The notes beneath the pieces are model-generated. The model searched no databases, was not told where the DNA came from, and saw only the letters and a list, made by a program, of their open reading frames with translations. A stretch of DNA of 64,000 bases, taken from contig NZ_VUYQ01000001.1 of assembly GCF_008711155.1 (NCBI RefSeq), positions 620,001 through 684,000 of the forward strand, in the 5' to 3' direction. This DNA is from Dechloromonas sp. CZR5 (lineage in GTDB: Bacteria > Pseudomonadota > Gammaproteobacteria > Burkholderiales > Rhodocyclaceae). Of this stretch, positions 1 to 9,973 are shown in pieces (position 1 is the first letter of the stretch; every line of letters begins with the position of its first letter). A program made the translations under genes and the position numbers.

Positions 1-129
1 GAAAACCAAATGCCAGGGTGACCCAGCGGCGGTAGAGCTTGCTCTTGGCAACGTACACGATGCCTTTCACCAACTTATTGAGCACAAGCCAGCTGGCAAG
101 GCTGGCTGAGAACCGGACTTGGCAAGAGC
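1..129. other. left-edge stretch, no certain gene
   Basis: The 129 bases before tag hold no convincing gene. The minus strand stays open from a GTG at 85 to the window edge and would encode a short basic, hydrophobic peptide beginning M-L-N-K-L-V-K-G. This could be the N-terminus of a divergent gene running out of the window, but no ribosome binding site precedes it. Confidence 0.2.
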
Positions 130-138
130 GTGATCAAT

Positions 139-714
139 ATGGAACGCTGCCCGTGGTGCGAAGGTTTCGACCTCTATCGCGCGTATCACGATACCGAGTG
201 GGGCGTCCCGCTCTACGACAATCGAGCCCTGTTCGAGCTGCTCATCCTTGAAGGGGCACAAGCCGGCCTGTCCTGGTCGACTGTGCTGAAGAAGCGTGAA
301 CACTATCGAAAGGTGTTCGATGGCTTCGTTCCTGACCTGATTGCCTACTATGGCGATGAGAAAGTCGCAGCGCTGCTGGCTGACCCTGGAATCATCCGCA
401 ACCGGGCAAAAATTGCTGCGACCATCCGGAACGCCCAGGCTTACTTGGCGCTACAGGAAGCAGGGCAGTCATTCAGCGACTTTCTCTGGAAATTCGTGGA
501 TGGTGCGCCCATCCAAAATACCTGGGGCGCGCTCTCGGAAGTGCCGGCCAGGACGCCCCGTTCGGATGCAATGAGCAAGGCCTTGGGCAGGGCGGGATTC
601 AAGTTTGTCGGCTCGACGATTTGCTATGCCTTCATGCAGGCCTCAGGGATGGTCAATGACCATCTGGTTTCCTGTCCGCGGCACCTGGAAGTTCAGGGGG
701 GGCGCCAAGGCTGA
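139..714 (+). CDS. tag: DNA-3-methyladenine glycosylase I
   Basis: Base-excision repair enzyme that removes 3-methyladenine from alkylated DNA in the cytoplasm. With the ATG at 139 the protein is 191 residues and the family zinc ligands fall at the numbers known for E. coli Tag: Cys4, His17, His175 and Cys179. Tyr16, Glu38 and Trp46, which line the base pocket in E. coli Tag, are also present. A GTG three codons upstream (130) would shift this numbering, so ATG 139 is preferred. The gene is monocistronic as far as can be seen; yggL follows after 54 bases. Confidence 0.95.
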   Translation: MERCPWCEGFDLYRAYHDTEWGVPLYDNRALFELLILEGAQAGLSWSTVLKKREHYRKVFDGFVPDLIAYYGDEKVAALLADPGIIRNRAKIAATIRNAQAYLALQEAGQSFSDFLWKFVDGAPIQNTWGALSEVPARTPRSDAMSKALGRAGFKFVGSTICYAFMQASGMVNDHLVSCPRHLEVQGGRQG

Positions 715-768
715 TTGTGGTCATGGTGTGATACCTTCCTGCCTCCTTAAATTTTACGAGTAACGCCA

Positions 769-1104
769 ATGTCTAAGCCCTCTCGCTCCCGCCGTCTTCG
801 CAAAAAGCTTCACCTCGACGAGTTCCAGGAACTGGGCTTCGATGTCGAAACTGAACTCAAGGCGCCTCTGGAAGGCAATGCCGAGGAAGAACTGTTGATT
901 GCGTTCGTTGAAGGCGTGATCGAGCCGCGTGGCCTTATTTATGGCGGTAGCGTTGATTGTGGTTACGTCTGCAAGGCCGGTGGCGGTTCAGCGACGGAAG
1001 AAGACCGTAGTGCGGTGAAGCAATGGCTCGAAGGTCGTTCCGAGTTTAGCTCGGTGACCGTTCGGGAACTCTCCGATGCCTGGTATGCCAGTCTGACTGC
1101 TTAA
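769..1104 (+). CDS. yggL: YggL family 50S ribosome-binding protein
   Basis: Small basic-then-acidic cytoplasmic protein of 111 residues, close to the usual YggL (DUF469) length. It starts with a Ser/Arg/Lys-rich tail ([14 protein letters not shown]), followed by the family phrase DEFQELGF and a C-terminal WLEGR...DAWYA region. E. coli YggL is reported to bind the 50S subunit. The exact role here is inferred from family only. A short untranslated region separates it from tag. Confidence 0.9.
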   Translation: MSKPSRSRRLRKKLHLDEFQELGFDVETELKAPLEGNAEEELLIAFVEGVIEPRGLIYGGSVDCGYVCKAGGGSATEEDRSAVKQWLEGRSEFSSVTVRELSDAWYASLTA

Positions 1105-1169
1105 TGAGCCGTTCGGCAGCGGGCGACCGGTTTATGCCCGCTGCAATCCCTCGGCGTTAAGCAGGAGGG

Positions 1170-1283
1170 ATGCGTTTATCTGTTTCGCAACGAATCAACT
1201 GGCACCGCGCAGCAACACGCAAGGCCACTGGAACAGTTCCGGAAATGCGCCAAAACATCCTCGCCAAGGTCGAAGGAAAATAG
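1170..1283 (+). CDS. possible 37-residue small ORF upstream of the DUF2130 gene
   Basis: An ATG at 1170 opens a 37-codon frame ending at a TAG two bases before the ATG of the DUF2130 gene. The product is basic (begins [13 protein letters not shown], ends NILAKVEGK). An AGGAGG lies at 1163-1168, only one base from the ATG, which is too close for efficient initiation. It may be a leader peptide translationally coupled to the next gene, or chance. No family is recognised. Confidence 0.25.
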   Translation: MRLSVSQRINWHRAATRKATGTVPEMRQNILAKVEGK

Positions 1284-1285
1284 AC

Positions 1286-2704
1286 ATGCATGAAATCATC
1301 TGCCCGCACTGCGGCAAGGCGTTCAAGATCGACGAAGCAGGTTATGCGGATATCCTGAAACAGGTTCGCGATGGCGACTTCGAAAAGCAGTTGCATGAAC
1401 GTCTTGAGCTAGCCGAGCAGGATAAGCGCAATGCCATTGAGCTGGCCCAAGCCAAGGCTACCGGCGAGTTGCAAAAGGCGGCCTCTGCCAAGGATGCCGA
1501 GATCCAGGAACTGAAAGCCAGGCTCGATGCCAGCGAAGTGGAACGGAAACTGGCCGTCAATGAAGCGCTCAGTGCCGCAGAAAAAGACCGGGTAGCGCTA
1601 GCCGGTTCTCTGGAGAAGCTGCGGCACGAGAAGGAAACCGCGTCGCAGCTGGCGGAAGCCAAGCTCATGAACGAGCTACAGAAGGCTGCCGCAGCTAAAG
1701 ACGCCGAGATTCAGGAGCTTAAGGCCAGGCTAGGGGCCGGCGAAGTTGCGAAAAAGCTGGCGATCACCGAGGCTGTTGGCGTGGTTGAGAAGGAGCGCGA
1801 CGAACTCAAGAATGGACTTGATCGCGCTGCACTCGAAAAGCAGCTTGCCGAGACGGCGCTCAAGGACAAGTACGAAACGCAGCTCAAGGATCGCGACGAG
1901 GCCATCGAACGCCTGCGGGACATGAAGGCGAGGTTATCGACCAAGATGATTGGCGAGACCCTTGAACAGCATTGCGAGATCGAGTTCAACCGCCTCCGGG
2001 CTACAGCGTTTCCGAAAGCCTATTTCGAGAAGGATAACGACGCCCGGACGGGAAGCAAAGGCGACTACATCTTCCGCGATTTGGATGAAGCGGGCACGGA
2101 GATCGTCTCGATCATGTTCGAGATGAAGAACGAGGGTGACGAAACGGCGACCAAGAAGAAAAATGAAGATTTCTTCAAGGAGCTCGACAAGGATCGCACC
2201 GAAAAGGGCTGCGAATACGCTGTGCTCGTTTCGCTGCTTGAGCCGGAGAACGAGCTTTACAACGCCGGGATCGTCGACGTGTTTCACCGCTATCCGAAGA
2301 TGTATGTGGTCCGGCCGCAGTTCTTCATCCCGATCATCACGCTGCTTCGCAATGCGGCCATGAATTCGTTGAAGTACAAGTCGGAGCTGGCATTGGTGAA
2401 GGCGCAGAACATCGATATCACCAATTTTGAATCCCAACTTGACGACTTCAAAACCGCATTCGGACGAAACTGGCGCCTGGCATCGGATGGTTTCGAAGAG
2501 GCAGTCAAGCGAATCGATGAGGCGATCAAGGACCTCGAAAAAACGAAGGAAGCGCTGCACAAATCCGCCAACAACCTACGCCTCGCCAACGATAAAGCCG
2601 AAGACCTGACAGTAAAGCGGCTGACGCGTGGCAATCCGACGATGGCAGCCAAGTTCGCCGAACTTGAGGTGCCCTCGGGAACAGGGCCAGAGGCACCCCA
2701 GTAA
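1286..2704 (+). CDS. DUF2130 domain protein with zinc-ribbon-like start and coiled coil
   Basis: Protein of 472 residues. The N-terminus has a CPHCGK zinc-ribbon-like knuckle (residues 5-10). Residues about 30-215 are a highly charged coiled coil. The C-terminal half is the DUF2130 domain, with [10 protein letters not shown] and FEMKNEGD; this D...ExK pattern suggests a PD-(D/E)XK nuclease fold, which is inference. The coiled coil contains an internal duplication: the segment from residue 60 ([20 protein letters not shown]) is repeated from residue 129 with very few changes. The function of the family is not established. A terminator follows at 2737. Confidence 0.85.
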   Translation: MHEIICPHCGKAFKIDEAGYADILKQVRDGDFEKQLHERLELAEQDKRNAIELAQAKATGELQKAASAKDAEIQELKARLDASEVERKLAVNEALSAAEKDRVALAGSLEKLRHEKETASQLAEAKLMNELQKAAAAKDAEIQELKARLGAGEVAKKLAITEAVGVVEKERDELKNGLDRAALEKQLAETALKDKYETQLKDRDEAIERLRDMKARLSTKMIGETLEQHCEIEFNRLRATAFPKAYFEKDNDARTGSKGDYIFRDLDEAGTEIVSIMFEMKNEGDETATKKKNEDFFKELDKDRTEKGCEYAVLVSLLEPENELYNAGIVDVFHRYPKMYVVRPQFFIPIITLLRNAAMNSLKYKSELALVKAQNIDITNFESQLDDFKTAFGRNWRLASDGFEEAVKRIDEAIKDLEKTKEALHKSANNLRLANDKAEDLTVKRLTRGNPTMAAKFAELEVPSGTGPEAPQ

Positions 2705-2736
2705 AGTTCGCATTTGCCCTCTTTCTTTGAAAGAAG

Positions 2737-2770
2737 AATGGCCGGTCATGATTGCAGACCGGCCATTTTC
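2737..2770. terminator. terminator between convergent genes
   Basis: Perfect 11-bp stem (2737-2747 with 2757-2767), 9-base loop, followed by TTTTC on the plus strand. It lies between the ends of the convergent DUF2130 and YbdK-type genes and probably serves both. Confidence 0.8.
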
Positions 2771-2826
2771 ATTGGAAAGAGCGATGGCAGCTACGGCCGA
2801 TTTCCTGCCCCATATCTGAAAGCCAG

Positions 2827-3993
2827 CTACACCCAACGCCAGCCAGGCTCCACCCAGGCCCGCCCGGCCCACAGCTCGCAGGATTGACGCACCAGTTCCT
2901 CCAGCGAGCCTTCGCTCGCATAGGTCTGGCGTATCTCGCCGGCGCCGTTTCGTGCCTGTAGAACCTCGGTACGGAGCAGGTTGAGGGCTTCGGTTGCCCC
3001 CAGATCGTAGGCGTGCATTTCAATGGCGGCCATGGTGCGGATGATGTCGTCGCCGATGTTGCGTTGTTCGGCAGTGCCGGGAACGACCAGCGTGCCGTCG
3101 TATCCGAAGCGGCAGGCCTGAAAGCGGTTGAAGGTGTAGACCAGGTAATCGTCTTCGCGCGGTTCCGTCGGTTTTTCTTCGAGCAGGTAGCGCGCCACTG
3201 CCTGGGCGTAGGCGGCGATCTGGGCGGCGCGTTCGACGGTCCGGGGCGTGTCCATCACCCGGAGTTCGATGGTGCCGAATTCGGGCTTGGGGCGGATATC
3301 CCAGTAGAAATCCTTCATGCTCTTGACCACCCCGGTGGCAATCATCTTGCGGTAGTAGGCATTGAACTCATCCCAGCTCAATACAAACGGTGCCCGGCCG
3401 CTGAGCGGAAAGGCAAAGACGGAATTGAGGCGGGCGGACTGGAATCCGGTATCGATTCCCTGCACGAAGGGCGAGGCGGCCGATAGCGCGATGAGGTGGG
3501 GAATGTAGCGGTTGAAGGCGTGCAGCAGCCAGAGCGCCCGGTCCGGGCAGGTGCAGCCGATGTGCACATGCTGGCCGAAGATGGTGAACTGCTTGGCGAG
3601 GTAACCGTAGAGCTGCGACAGCTGGTGGAAGCGCGGCGCGTCGAAAATGGCTTGTTTTCCCCAGTGCTGGAAGGGGTGGGTGCCGCCTCCCGAGAGCAGT
3701 ATGCCCAGGCGGTCGGCCTGATGGACCAATTGGTTGCGGATGCTGCGCAATTGGCCCAAGGCGTCCTGGTAGTCCCGACAGATGCCGGTCGACAGCTCGA
3801 TCATCGAGTCGGTGATTTCCGGCTTGACGTCGCCCGGGTGCTCGCGGCCAGCCATTTCACGCAGCAGGTCCGGTGCGGCGCCGATCAGGTCGTAATCCTG
3901 GCCGCCGACAATCTGCAATTCCAGCTCGATACCGAGGGTCAGCGCTTCCGATTTCGAAAAATCGGGCAGGTTGTTGTCGATCTCGTTATTCAC
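2827..3993 (-). CDS. ybdK: YbdK family carboxylate-amine ligase (GCS2-like)
   Basis: Glutamate-cysteine-ligase-type 2 family enzyme (388 residues), expected to join a carboxylate to an amine, for example Glu plus Cys, at the cost of ATP. Family phrases include [10 protein letters not shown] near the start (metal-binding glutamates), GGGTHPF around residue 105 and the GQHVHIGC motif. The start is a GTG at 3993, with GGAG a few bases upstream inside the antiporter gene, whose reading frame it overlaps by 8 bases. The two genes are therefore probably co-translated. The physiological substrate cannot be read from the sequence. Confidence 0.85.
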   Translation of the reverse strand: MNNEIDNNLPDFSKSEALTLGIELELQIVGGQDYDLIGAAPDLLREMAGREHPGDVKPEITDSMIELSTGICRDYQDALGQLRSIRNQLVHQADRLGILLSGGGTHPFQHWGKQAIFDAPRFHQLSQLYGYLAKQFTIFGQHVHIGCTCPDRALWLLHAFNRYIPHLIALSAASPFVQGIDTGFQSARLNSVFAFPLSGRAPFVLSWDEFNAYYRKMIATGVVKSMKDFYWDIRPKPEFGTIELRVMDTPRTVERAAQIAAYAQAVARYLLEEKPTEPREDDYLVYTFNRFQACRFGYDGTLVVPGTAEQRNIGDDIIRTMAAIEMHAYDLGATEALNLLRTEVLQARNGAGEIRQTYASEGSLEELVRQSCELWAGRAWVEPGWRWV

Positions 3994-5221
3994 GACGTTC
4001 TCCGCTCCATTTGAGGCACAGCGCCACGATGATCGGTCCGGCCAGCTCCATGATCGCGGCGGCGCTCATCGCGACCGGGATCAAAGTGGCTTGCAGTTCG
4101 GGGTAGATGTGTCCGAGGTCGGAGGCCGCCACCATGACCGGTCCAGCGGCCGGCGACAGGGCGAGGCCGAGCAGCAGTCCCTGGCGCCAGCTGATGCCGG
4201 CCGGGCGGGCGAACAGCAATACGCCGCCCAGCTTGGCCAGGCTGCGCGCCCCGATCAGCAACAGCGCCAGGGCGCCGCCGGTCAGCAGGTGCTCCATCTT
4301 GATCTGGATACCGACGACGAGGAAGAGCAGGACGACGAGAACCCCGCTGACCGAGCCGAAATGCTCGGGGAACACCCAGGCCCGGCGCTCACCGTTACGC
4401 AGCACGATACCGGCGAACAACATGCAGAGCGTGACTGGCAGGCGCAGCGCCTCGATCAGGCCGATGGTCATCAGGACGATACTGAGCAGGATGATCGAAG
4501 CGTATTCGTCGCGCAGCGTCAGCCAGTGGCGCAGCCGGCTGATGGTCATGGCCAGCAGCTTGCCGACGATCAGGCCGGCCCCGAGCAGGTACAGCGGATG
4601 CGAAATGGCCAGCACCCAGTCGCCGCTGTAGTGCTGGTGCAGCATGCCCATGGCCAGATGGATGGTGACCACCGAGTAGATGGTATTGAGCGCCGTCAGC
4701 ACGAGCAGGCGGGTACTCACCTGGCCTTGCGCATTGCTCTCGGTGACCACGCGCATGATCACCGCCGGCGAGGTGGACATGCCGATCGCCGCCAGCAGCG
4801 CGGCAGGCTCGGAGGCAATGCCAAGGTAGCGGCTGATCGCGAAGATGGCGGCGAAAGCGGCCAGCGATTCGCCGAAGCTGGTTGCCAGCAGCCAGCGGTT
4901 GTGGCGCAGCCAGCGCAGGTCGACGCGGCTCCCCAGCTCGAAAAGCAGGATCGCCAGCGCCACGTTGAGCCCCCAGCGCAGCCATTCGTCGTGTTCGGCG
5001 ACCAGGCGGTCGCCGGCGACCGTGGCAACCAGCATGCCGACCATCGGGTAGGCCGTGATCCGCGGCAGCCCCAGGTAGCGGCGCACCCACTCGCCGGCCA
5101 GCGCGGCCAGGGCCACGGCGAGGGCGATCCAGAGCGGCGAGCTCAGCACGAGGGGCCAGGCGGGCAGGAAGAACGCCAAGGGTTCGTTGATCGACGACAT
5201 ATTGAACGCATCCGGAATCAT
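3986..5221 (-). CDS. CPA2-type cation/proton antiporter
   Basis: Polytopic inner-membrane protein of 411 residues with about 11-13 hydrophobic helices. It has the Na+/H+ exchanger architecture: [17 protein letters not shown] near residue 90, [12 protein letters not shown] near 150 and [14 protein letters not shown] near 300. It lacks the C-terminal TrkA-N/RCK domain of full-length KefB/KefC. The ion specificity is unknown. An alternative ATG lies at 5200. The gene is upstream of, and overlaps, the YbdK-type ligase; linking a glutathione-like ligase with a CPA2 exchanger recalls glutathione-gated Kef systems, but that is only a suggestion. Confidence 0.85.
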   Translation of the reverse strand: MIPDAFNMSSINEPLAFFLPAWPLVLSSPLWIALAVALAALAGEWVRRYLGLPRITAYPMVGMLVATVAGDRLVAEHDEWLRWGLNVALAILLFELGSRVDLRWLRHNRWLLATSFGESLAAFAAIFAISRYLGIASEPAALLAAIGMSTSPAVIMRVVTESNAQGQVSTRLLVLTALNTIYSVVTIHLAMGMLHQHYSGDWVLAISHPLYLLGAGLIVGKLLAMTISRLRHWLTLRDEYASIILLSIVLMTIGLIEALRLPVTLCMLFAGIVLRNGERRAWVFPEHFGSVSGVLVVLLFLVVGIQIKMEHLLTGGALALLLIGARSLAKLGGVLLFARPAGISWRQGLLLGLALSPAAGPVMVAASDLGHIYPELQATLIPVAMSAAAIMELAGPIIVALCLKWSGERRE

Positions 5222-5287
5222 GCTCGTCTACCGGCGGAGAACATCTTTTCCCGAACGGAGACGATCCGCCCGGACTGGAGGCAAGGC

Positions 5288-6070
5288 ATGAAACGAACGC
5301 TGAAGATCGGCCTGTCGGCCCGCCTGTTCCATCCGCGCCCCGGCGCTACCGGGCTGGACAGCAAGACGCTCCAGTACCTTGAGCAATCGGTGGCGCAATG
5401 GATCATGGCGCGGGATGTTCTGGTCTTCATGGTCCCCTCCATTACTCAAGATGGGATGCTCGATCGAAGTTCGGTTCGTCTGAGCGATTACGCGCAGCAT
5501 CTGGACGGACTGGTCTTGCAGGGCGGCGCCGATGTCAATCCGATGGCCTATGGCGAGACCGCACTTCACCCGGAATGGGCCGGAGATCGGACCCGTGACA
5601 TGTATGAGATGGAATTGCTTTTTGAGTTCCTCGAAAGTCGCAAACCGGTGCTCGGAATTTGTCGCGGCGCCCAGCTCATCAATGTCGCCATGGGCGGTTC
5701 GCTGTACCAGGACATCCGGACGCAAGTCCCCGAATCCATCGAGCATGTGGCCGATAGCTACGACCACCATACGCACGAGGTCGTCCTGGAAGAGGGCGGC
5801 TGGCTCGAAAAGCAGCTGGGGCAAGCGCCGCAGCGAAAAATCATCTCCATCCACCATCAAGGGATTCGCACCCTGGGACGCGATCTCACCGTCGAGGCCC
5901 GCGCCGTCGGCGACGGCATGATCGAGGCGATTCGCGGCACCGGGCGAGGCTTCCTGCTGGGGCTGCAATGGCACCCGGAATTTCGCCGCCCCGGCGACGA
6001 GGATGTCCTCGACTGCATGCCGCTGCTGGAACGCTTTCTCGAAGCCTGCCGCGCCGGCCACTGGCTCTAG
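5288..6070 (+). CDS. class I glutamine amidotransferase-like hydrolase (peptidase C26)
   Basis: Cytoplasmic hydrolase of 260 residues in the gamma-glutamyl-GABA hydrolase (PuuD-like) family. The nucleophile is Cys125 in GICRGAQ, and the His-Glu partners are His229 and Glu231 in LQWHPE. GGxD near residue 80 (QGGADVNP) is also typical. The reading frame is open far upstream, but GGAGG before ATG 5288 and the start of similarity fix the start here. It is divergent from the antiporter/YbdK pair, so the three may act together on gamma-glutamyl compounds; this is inference. Confidence 0.88.
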   Translation: MKRTLKIGLSARLFHPRPGATGLDSKTLQYLEQSVAQWIMARDVLVFMVPSITQDGMLDRSSVRLSDYAQHLDGLVLQGGADVNPMAYGETALHPEWAGDRTRDMYEMELLFEFLESRKPVLGICRGAQLINVAMGGSLYQDIRTQVPESIEHVADSYDHHTHEVVLEEGGWLEKQLGQAPQRKIISIHHQGIRTLGRDLTVEARAVGDGMIEAIRGTGRGFLLGLQWHPEFRRPGDEDVLDCMPLLERFLEACRAGHWL

Positions 6071-6177
6071 CGTCCTCTTTTTCCGGCCGCACCCTTGCGG
6101 GGAGGGCTGCCCGCGACATGCTCGTTACAAGCCTTGGCGCAGTTGACCTGCGGCAATACGCAGCCACAGGGCAGGCC

Positions 6178-6209
6178 TATAATCGGATTGACTAATGACC
6201 ATGTGGTCA
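6178..6209 (+). promoter_or_regulatory. -10 box and palindromic operator of the export operon
   Basis: TATAAT at 6178-6183 is followed at 6196-6209 by the perfect palindrome TGACCATGTGGTCA, which would lie at or just downstream of the transcription start and 19 bases before the HlyD-family gene. A TetR-family repressor operator is the likeliest reading. No repressor gene is adjacent, and no good -35 hexamer is seen at 17 bp. Confidence 0.55.
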
Positions 6210-6228
6210 GTAACCGATTGGGTGGTTT

Positions 6229-7215
6229 ATGAGCCTCGCGCGTTCCGGACGGGTTGTGTTGGGTGTGGTTGTGGTGGCGCTGCTTGCCGCGGGTGCCGTC
6301 TACGTTGTTCAGCATCGTCCGGGCGGCTTGCCGGCCGGTTTTGCGTCGGGCAACGGTCGGCTGGAGGCGGTCGAGGTCGATGTGGCGACCAAGATGGCCG
6401 GCCGGTTGGCCGAACTGGGGCCGCGCGAGGGCGATTGGGTCGAGGTCGGGGCGGTGGTCGCCCGGCTGGATGCCGACGATCTGCGTGCCCAGTTGCGGGC
6501 GGCCGAGGCGCAGGTAGTGCAGGCCCGGCGGGCGGTGGATGAAACGCGGGCCGGGGCGCGCAAGTCGAAGGCCGATGCCGCGCTGGCCGGCAAGACGCTG
6601 CAGCGTTCCGAGGAATTGGTGGGCCGCGGCTTCATTTCGCGCAACAAGCTCGATACCGACCAGACCGGCATGGAAGGGGCGATGGCCGGCATGGCGCAGG
6701 CGCAGAGTCGCCTGGCCGGCGCCGATGCGGCGGTGGCGACGGCGCAGGCGCGGGTCGATAGCCTGCAGGCCACGTTGAACGATACGTCGCTGAAGGCGCC
6801 GATCTCCGGCCGCGTGCTGTATCGCCTTGCCGAGCCGGGCGAGGTGCTGGCGGCCGGCGGCAAGGCGCTGACGCTGGTCGACCTGTCGGACATGTTCATG
6901 ACCCTCTATCTGCCGACCGACAAAGCAGGACTGGTGGTGCTGGGTAGCGAGGCGCGGATCGTGCTGGATGCGTTGCCGGGTGAGCCGATTCCGGCGACCG
7001 TCAGTTTCGTGGCGCCCAAGGCGCAATTCACGCCGCGCGAGGTGGAGACGCGCACCGAGCGCGAAAAACTGATGTTCCGCATCAAGCTCAAGGCCGATCC
7101 GGCCTGGCTGGCGGCGCATCGCGACCTGGCCAAGGGCGGCATGCCGGGTATCGGCGTCGTTCGGCTCGATGCCGGTGCGCCGTGGCCGTCTACGTTGCAG
7201 CTCAAGGGGCAGTAA
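6229..7215 (+). CDS. yhiI: HlyD-family membrane fusion protein (YhiI-like)
   Basis: Periplasmic adaptor of 328 residues anchored by one N-terminal helix (residues about 7-24). It shows a lipoyl half-motif (GNGRLEAVEVDVATKMAGRL), a coiled-coil hairpin (about 80-185) rich in Ala, Gln and Arg, and the second half-motif LKAPISGRVLYRLAEPGE. It starts an operon with a double-NBD ABC protein and a second permease, matching the E. coli yhiI-rbbA-yhhJ order. It should bridge the inner-membrane exporter to an outer-membrane channel. The palindrome at 6196 probably controls it. Confidence 0.88.
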   Translation: MSLARSGRVVLGVVVVALLAAGAVYVVQHRPGGLPAGFASGNGRLEAVEVDVATKMAGRLAELGPREGDWVEVGAVVARLDADDLRAQLRAAEAQVVQARRAVDETRAGARKSKADAALAGKTLQRSEELVGRGFISRNKLDTDQTGMEGAMAGMAQAQSRLAGADAAVATAQARVDSLQATLNDTSLKAPISGRVLYRLAEPGEVLAAGGKALTLVDLSDMFMTLYLPTDKAGLVVLGSEARIVLDALPGEPIPATVSFVAPKAQFTPREVETRTEREKLMFRIKLKADPAWLAAHRDLAKGGMPGIGVVRLDAGAPWPSTLQLKGQ

Positions 7216-7221
7216 TCCGCC

Positions 7222-9972
7222 ATGGACCGTGCACCGGTCGTCCGATTGTCCGGAGTCAGCCAGCGCTACGGCGAGGCCGTGGCGCTGGAGGCCGTCGATA
7301 TCGCCCTGCCGGCCGGCTGCATGGTCGGCCTGATCGGGCCGGACGGGGTGGGCAAGTCGTCGCTGCTGGCGTTGGTGTCGGGAGCACGGCAGATTCAGCA
7401 GGGCAGGGTCGAGGTGCTGGGCGGCGACATCGGCGAGCGGCATTTTCGCGCTTCGGTGCAGCCGCGCATTGCCTACATGCCGCAGGGGCTGGGCAAGAAC
7501 CTGTATCCGACGCTGTCGGTTTTCGAGAACGTCGATTTCTTCGGCCGGCTGTTCGGGCAGGGTAAAAAGGAACGCACGGCGCGCATCGCCGAGTTGCTGA
7601 GCAGCACGGGGCTGGCGCCTTTTCGCGAGCGCCCGGCAGCCAAGCTGTCCGGCGGCATGAAGCAGAAGCTCGGCCTGTGTTGTGCGCTGATCCACGATCC
7701 CGACCTGTTGATCCTCGACGAACCGACGACCGGTGTCGATCCCTTGTCGCGTCGTCAGTTCTGGGCGCTGATCGACAGTATTCGCGCCCGCCGTCCGGGC
7801 ATGAGCGTGCTGGTGGCGACGGCCTACATGGAAGAAGCCGAGCGCTTCGACTGGCTGGTGGCGATGGATGCCGGGCGGGTGATCGGTTGCGGCACGCCGG
7901 CCGAACTGCGGGCGCAGACCGGGCAGGCGACGCTCGACGGCGCTTTCATCCGGTTGTTGCCGGAAGCGCGTCGGCAGGCTCACCGCACGCTGAGCATTCC
8001 GCCGCGCGTGCCCGACGGTGCGCTGCCGGCCATCGAGGCGGAGGGGCTGGTGCAGCGCTTCGGGGATTTCACTGCTGTTGACCACGTGAGTTTCCGCATC
8101 GAGCGTGGCGAGATTTTCGGTTTCCTCGGCTCCAACGGCTGCGGCAAGACGACGACCATGAAGATGCTGACCGGCCTGCTGCCGCCGACCGAAGGCATTG
8201 CCCGGCTGTTCGGCAAGGCGGTCGATGCCGGCGATCTGGAAACCCGAAAGCAGGTCGGCTACATGTCGCAGTCCTTCTCGCTGTACGGCGAGTTGAGCGT
8301 GGCGGCCAATCTCGACCTGCACGCCCGGCTGTTCCACCTGCCGGACGACCGGCGCGGCCCGCGCGTCGCCGAGATGATGCGGCGTTTCGGGCTGGAACCC
8401 TACGCCGATCAGGCAGCGGCGGAGTTGCCGCTGGGCATCCGCCAGCGCCTGTCGCTGGCGGTTGCCGTGGTGCATGAACCGAAGCTGCTGATCCTCGACG
8501 AGCCGACTTCCGGCGTCGATCCGGTGGCGCGCGACCAGTTCTGGGCGTTGCTGGTCGAGTTGTCGCGCGAGCAGGGCGTTACCATCTTCATATCGACCCA
8601 TTTCATGAACGAGGCGGAGCGCTGCGACCGTCTCTCGCTGATGCATGCCGGCAAGGTGCTGGCCAGCGACACGCCGGCCGGCTTGTGCGCGGCGCGCGGC
8701 GAGGCGACGCTGGAAGCGGCGTTCATCGGCTATCTGGAAGCGGCGACGGGGGCGAGCCGGGATGCGCCGGAGCCTGTCGGCGCACCGCCTGTCGAAGCGG
8801 GAGGCGGGCGCCCGGCGGGGCGGGGCAACGGCGCAGCGCGACCGGGGGGCTTCAGCTTGCGCCGCTTGCTGGGCTATGCCTACCGGGAGGCGCTGGAGCT
8901 GCGGCGCGACGTGATCCGGCTCGGCTTCGCGCTGCTCGGTTCGGTGATCATGATGTTCGTGCTCGGCCACGGGCTGTCGTTCGATGTCGAGGGGCTGCGT
9001 TTTGCCGTGCTCGACCGCGATCAGAGCCCGGAAAGCCGCGACTACATCGCCCATGTCGCCGGGTCGCGCTACTTCGTGCAGCGTCCGCCGTTGCTCGACG
9101 AAGCCGATCTCGACCGGCGCATGAAGAACGGCGAGGTATCGCTGGCCATCGACATCCCGGCCGACTACGGGCGCGACCTGCGGCGCGGCCGCAGCCCGGA
9201 GATCGGGGTGGTGGTCGATGGGGCCATGCCTTACCGGGGCGAGACGATGCGCGGCTACATCGAGGGCATGCACCGCGACTACGTGGCGCGCCTGCTGCGC
9301 GAACAGCTCGGCGACAGGGCTTCGGCGGCCTTCGACATCGAATCGCGGTATCGCTACAACCAGGATTTCAAGAGCGTCTATGCCATGGTGCCGGCGGTGA
9401 TTCCGCTACTCATGCTGCTGATACCGGCCATCCTGATGGCGCTGGGCGTCGTTCGCGAAAAAGAGCTGGGGTCGATTACCAATCTGTATGTCACCCCGGT
9501 GACGCGCTTCGAATTCCTGGTCGGCAAGCAGTTGCCCTATGTGGCCGTGTGCATGGGCAGCTACCTGCTGATGATGCTGGAGGCGACGCTGGTGTTCGGC
9601 GTGCCGGTCAAGGGCAGTCTCGCCGCCATGACGCTCGGGGCCTTGCTCTACGTGACCGCCACCACCGGCCTGGGGCTGTTGATGTCGACCTTTACCCGGA
9701 CGCAGATCGCCGCCCTGTTCGGCACGGCCATCGTCACCATGCTCCCGACCCTGCAGTTCTCCGGGCTGACCACGCCCGTCGAATCGCTGCAGGGGGGCGG
9801 CTACTGGATCGGCCAGTTCTATCCGGCGACCTATTTCATCCTGATCTGTCGCGGCGCCTTCACCAAGGGCCTGGGCTTTGCCGACTTGTGGCCGTCGCTG
9901 CTGGCGCTGGCGGCCTTCATCCCGGTGCTGACACTGGTCAGCGTGGCCTTGCTCAAGAAGCAGGAGCGTTGA
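7222..9972 (+). CDS. rbbA: RbbA-type fused ABC ATPase/permease
   Basis: Protein of 916 residues: two nucleotide-binding domains followed by an ABC-2 permease, the same layout and length as E. coli RbbA (911). NBD1 has Walker [10 protein letters not shown] (39-47), signature LSGGMKQ and Walker [14 protein letters not shown], but the switch histidine is replaced (ATAYMEEAE). NBD2 has Walker [10 protein letters not shown] (about 303), a degenerate signature (LPLGIRQ), Walker B and an intact switch (STHFMNEAE). The permease half starts near residue 545. RbbA has been described as ribosome-associated, but gene context argues for export of an unidentified compound with the adaptor and YhhJ. Confidence 0.9.
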   Translation: MDRAPVVRLSGVSQRYGEAVALEAVDIALPAGCMVGLIGPDGVGKSSLLALVSGARQIQQGRVEVLGGDIGERHFRASVQPRIAYMPQGLGKNLYPTLSVFENVDFFGRLFGQGKKERTARIAELLSSTGLAPFRERPAAKLSGGMKQKLGLCCALIHDPDLLILDEPTTGVDPLSRRQFWALIDSIRARRPGMSVLVATAYMEEAERFDWLVAMDAGRVIGCGTPAELRAQTGQATLDGAFIRLLPEARRQAHRTLSIPPRVPDGALPAIEAEGLVQRFGDFTAVDHVSFRIERGEIFGFLGSNGCGKTTTMKMLTGLLPPTEGIARLFGKAVDAGDLETRKQVGYMSQSFSLYGELSVAANLDLHARLFHLPDDRRGPRVAEMMRRFGLEPYADQAAAELPLGIRQRLSLAVAVVHEPKLLILDEPTSGVDPVARDQFWALLVELSREQGVTIFISTHFMNEAERCDRLSLMHAGKVLASDTPAGLCAARGEATLEAAFIGYLEAATGASRDAPEPVGAPPVEAGGGRPAGRGNGAARPGGFSLRRLLGYAYREALELRRDVIRLGFALLGSVIMMFVLGHGLSFDVEGLRFAVLDRDQSPESRDYIAHVAGSRYFVQRPPLLDEADLDRRMKNGEVSLAIDIPADYGRDLRRGRSPEIGVVVDGAMPYRGETMRGYIEGMHRDYVARLLREQLGDRASAAFDIESRYRYNQDFKSVYAMVPAVIPLLMLLIPAILMALGVVREKELGSITNLYVTPVTRFEFLVGKQLPYVAVCMGSYLLMMLEATLVFGVPVKGSLAAMTLGALLYVTATTGLGLLMSTFTRTQIAALFGTAIVTMLPTLQFSGLTTPVESLQGGGYWIGQFYPATYFILICRGAFTKGLGFADLWPSLLALAAFIPVLTLVSVALLKKQER

Positions 9973-9973
9973 G

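Noticed and set aside
3971..5287. Upstream extension of the C26 hydrolase frame through the antiporter gene
   Set aside because: The extension has low-complexity antisense composition; family similarity and ribosome binding site begin at 5288.
6143..6183. TTGACC at 6143 as -35 for TATAAT at 6178
   Set aside because: Spacing of 29 bases is far outside the usable range.
6067..9273. 1068-codon open frame on the minus strand opposite yhiI and rbbA
   Set aside because: Repetitive Arg/His/Gln-rich composition typical of antisense frames in GC-rich genes; the plus strand holds clear families.
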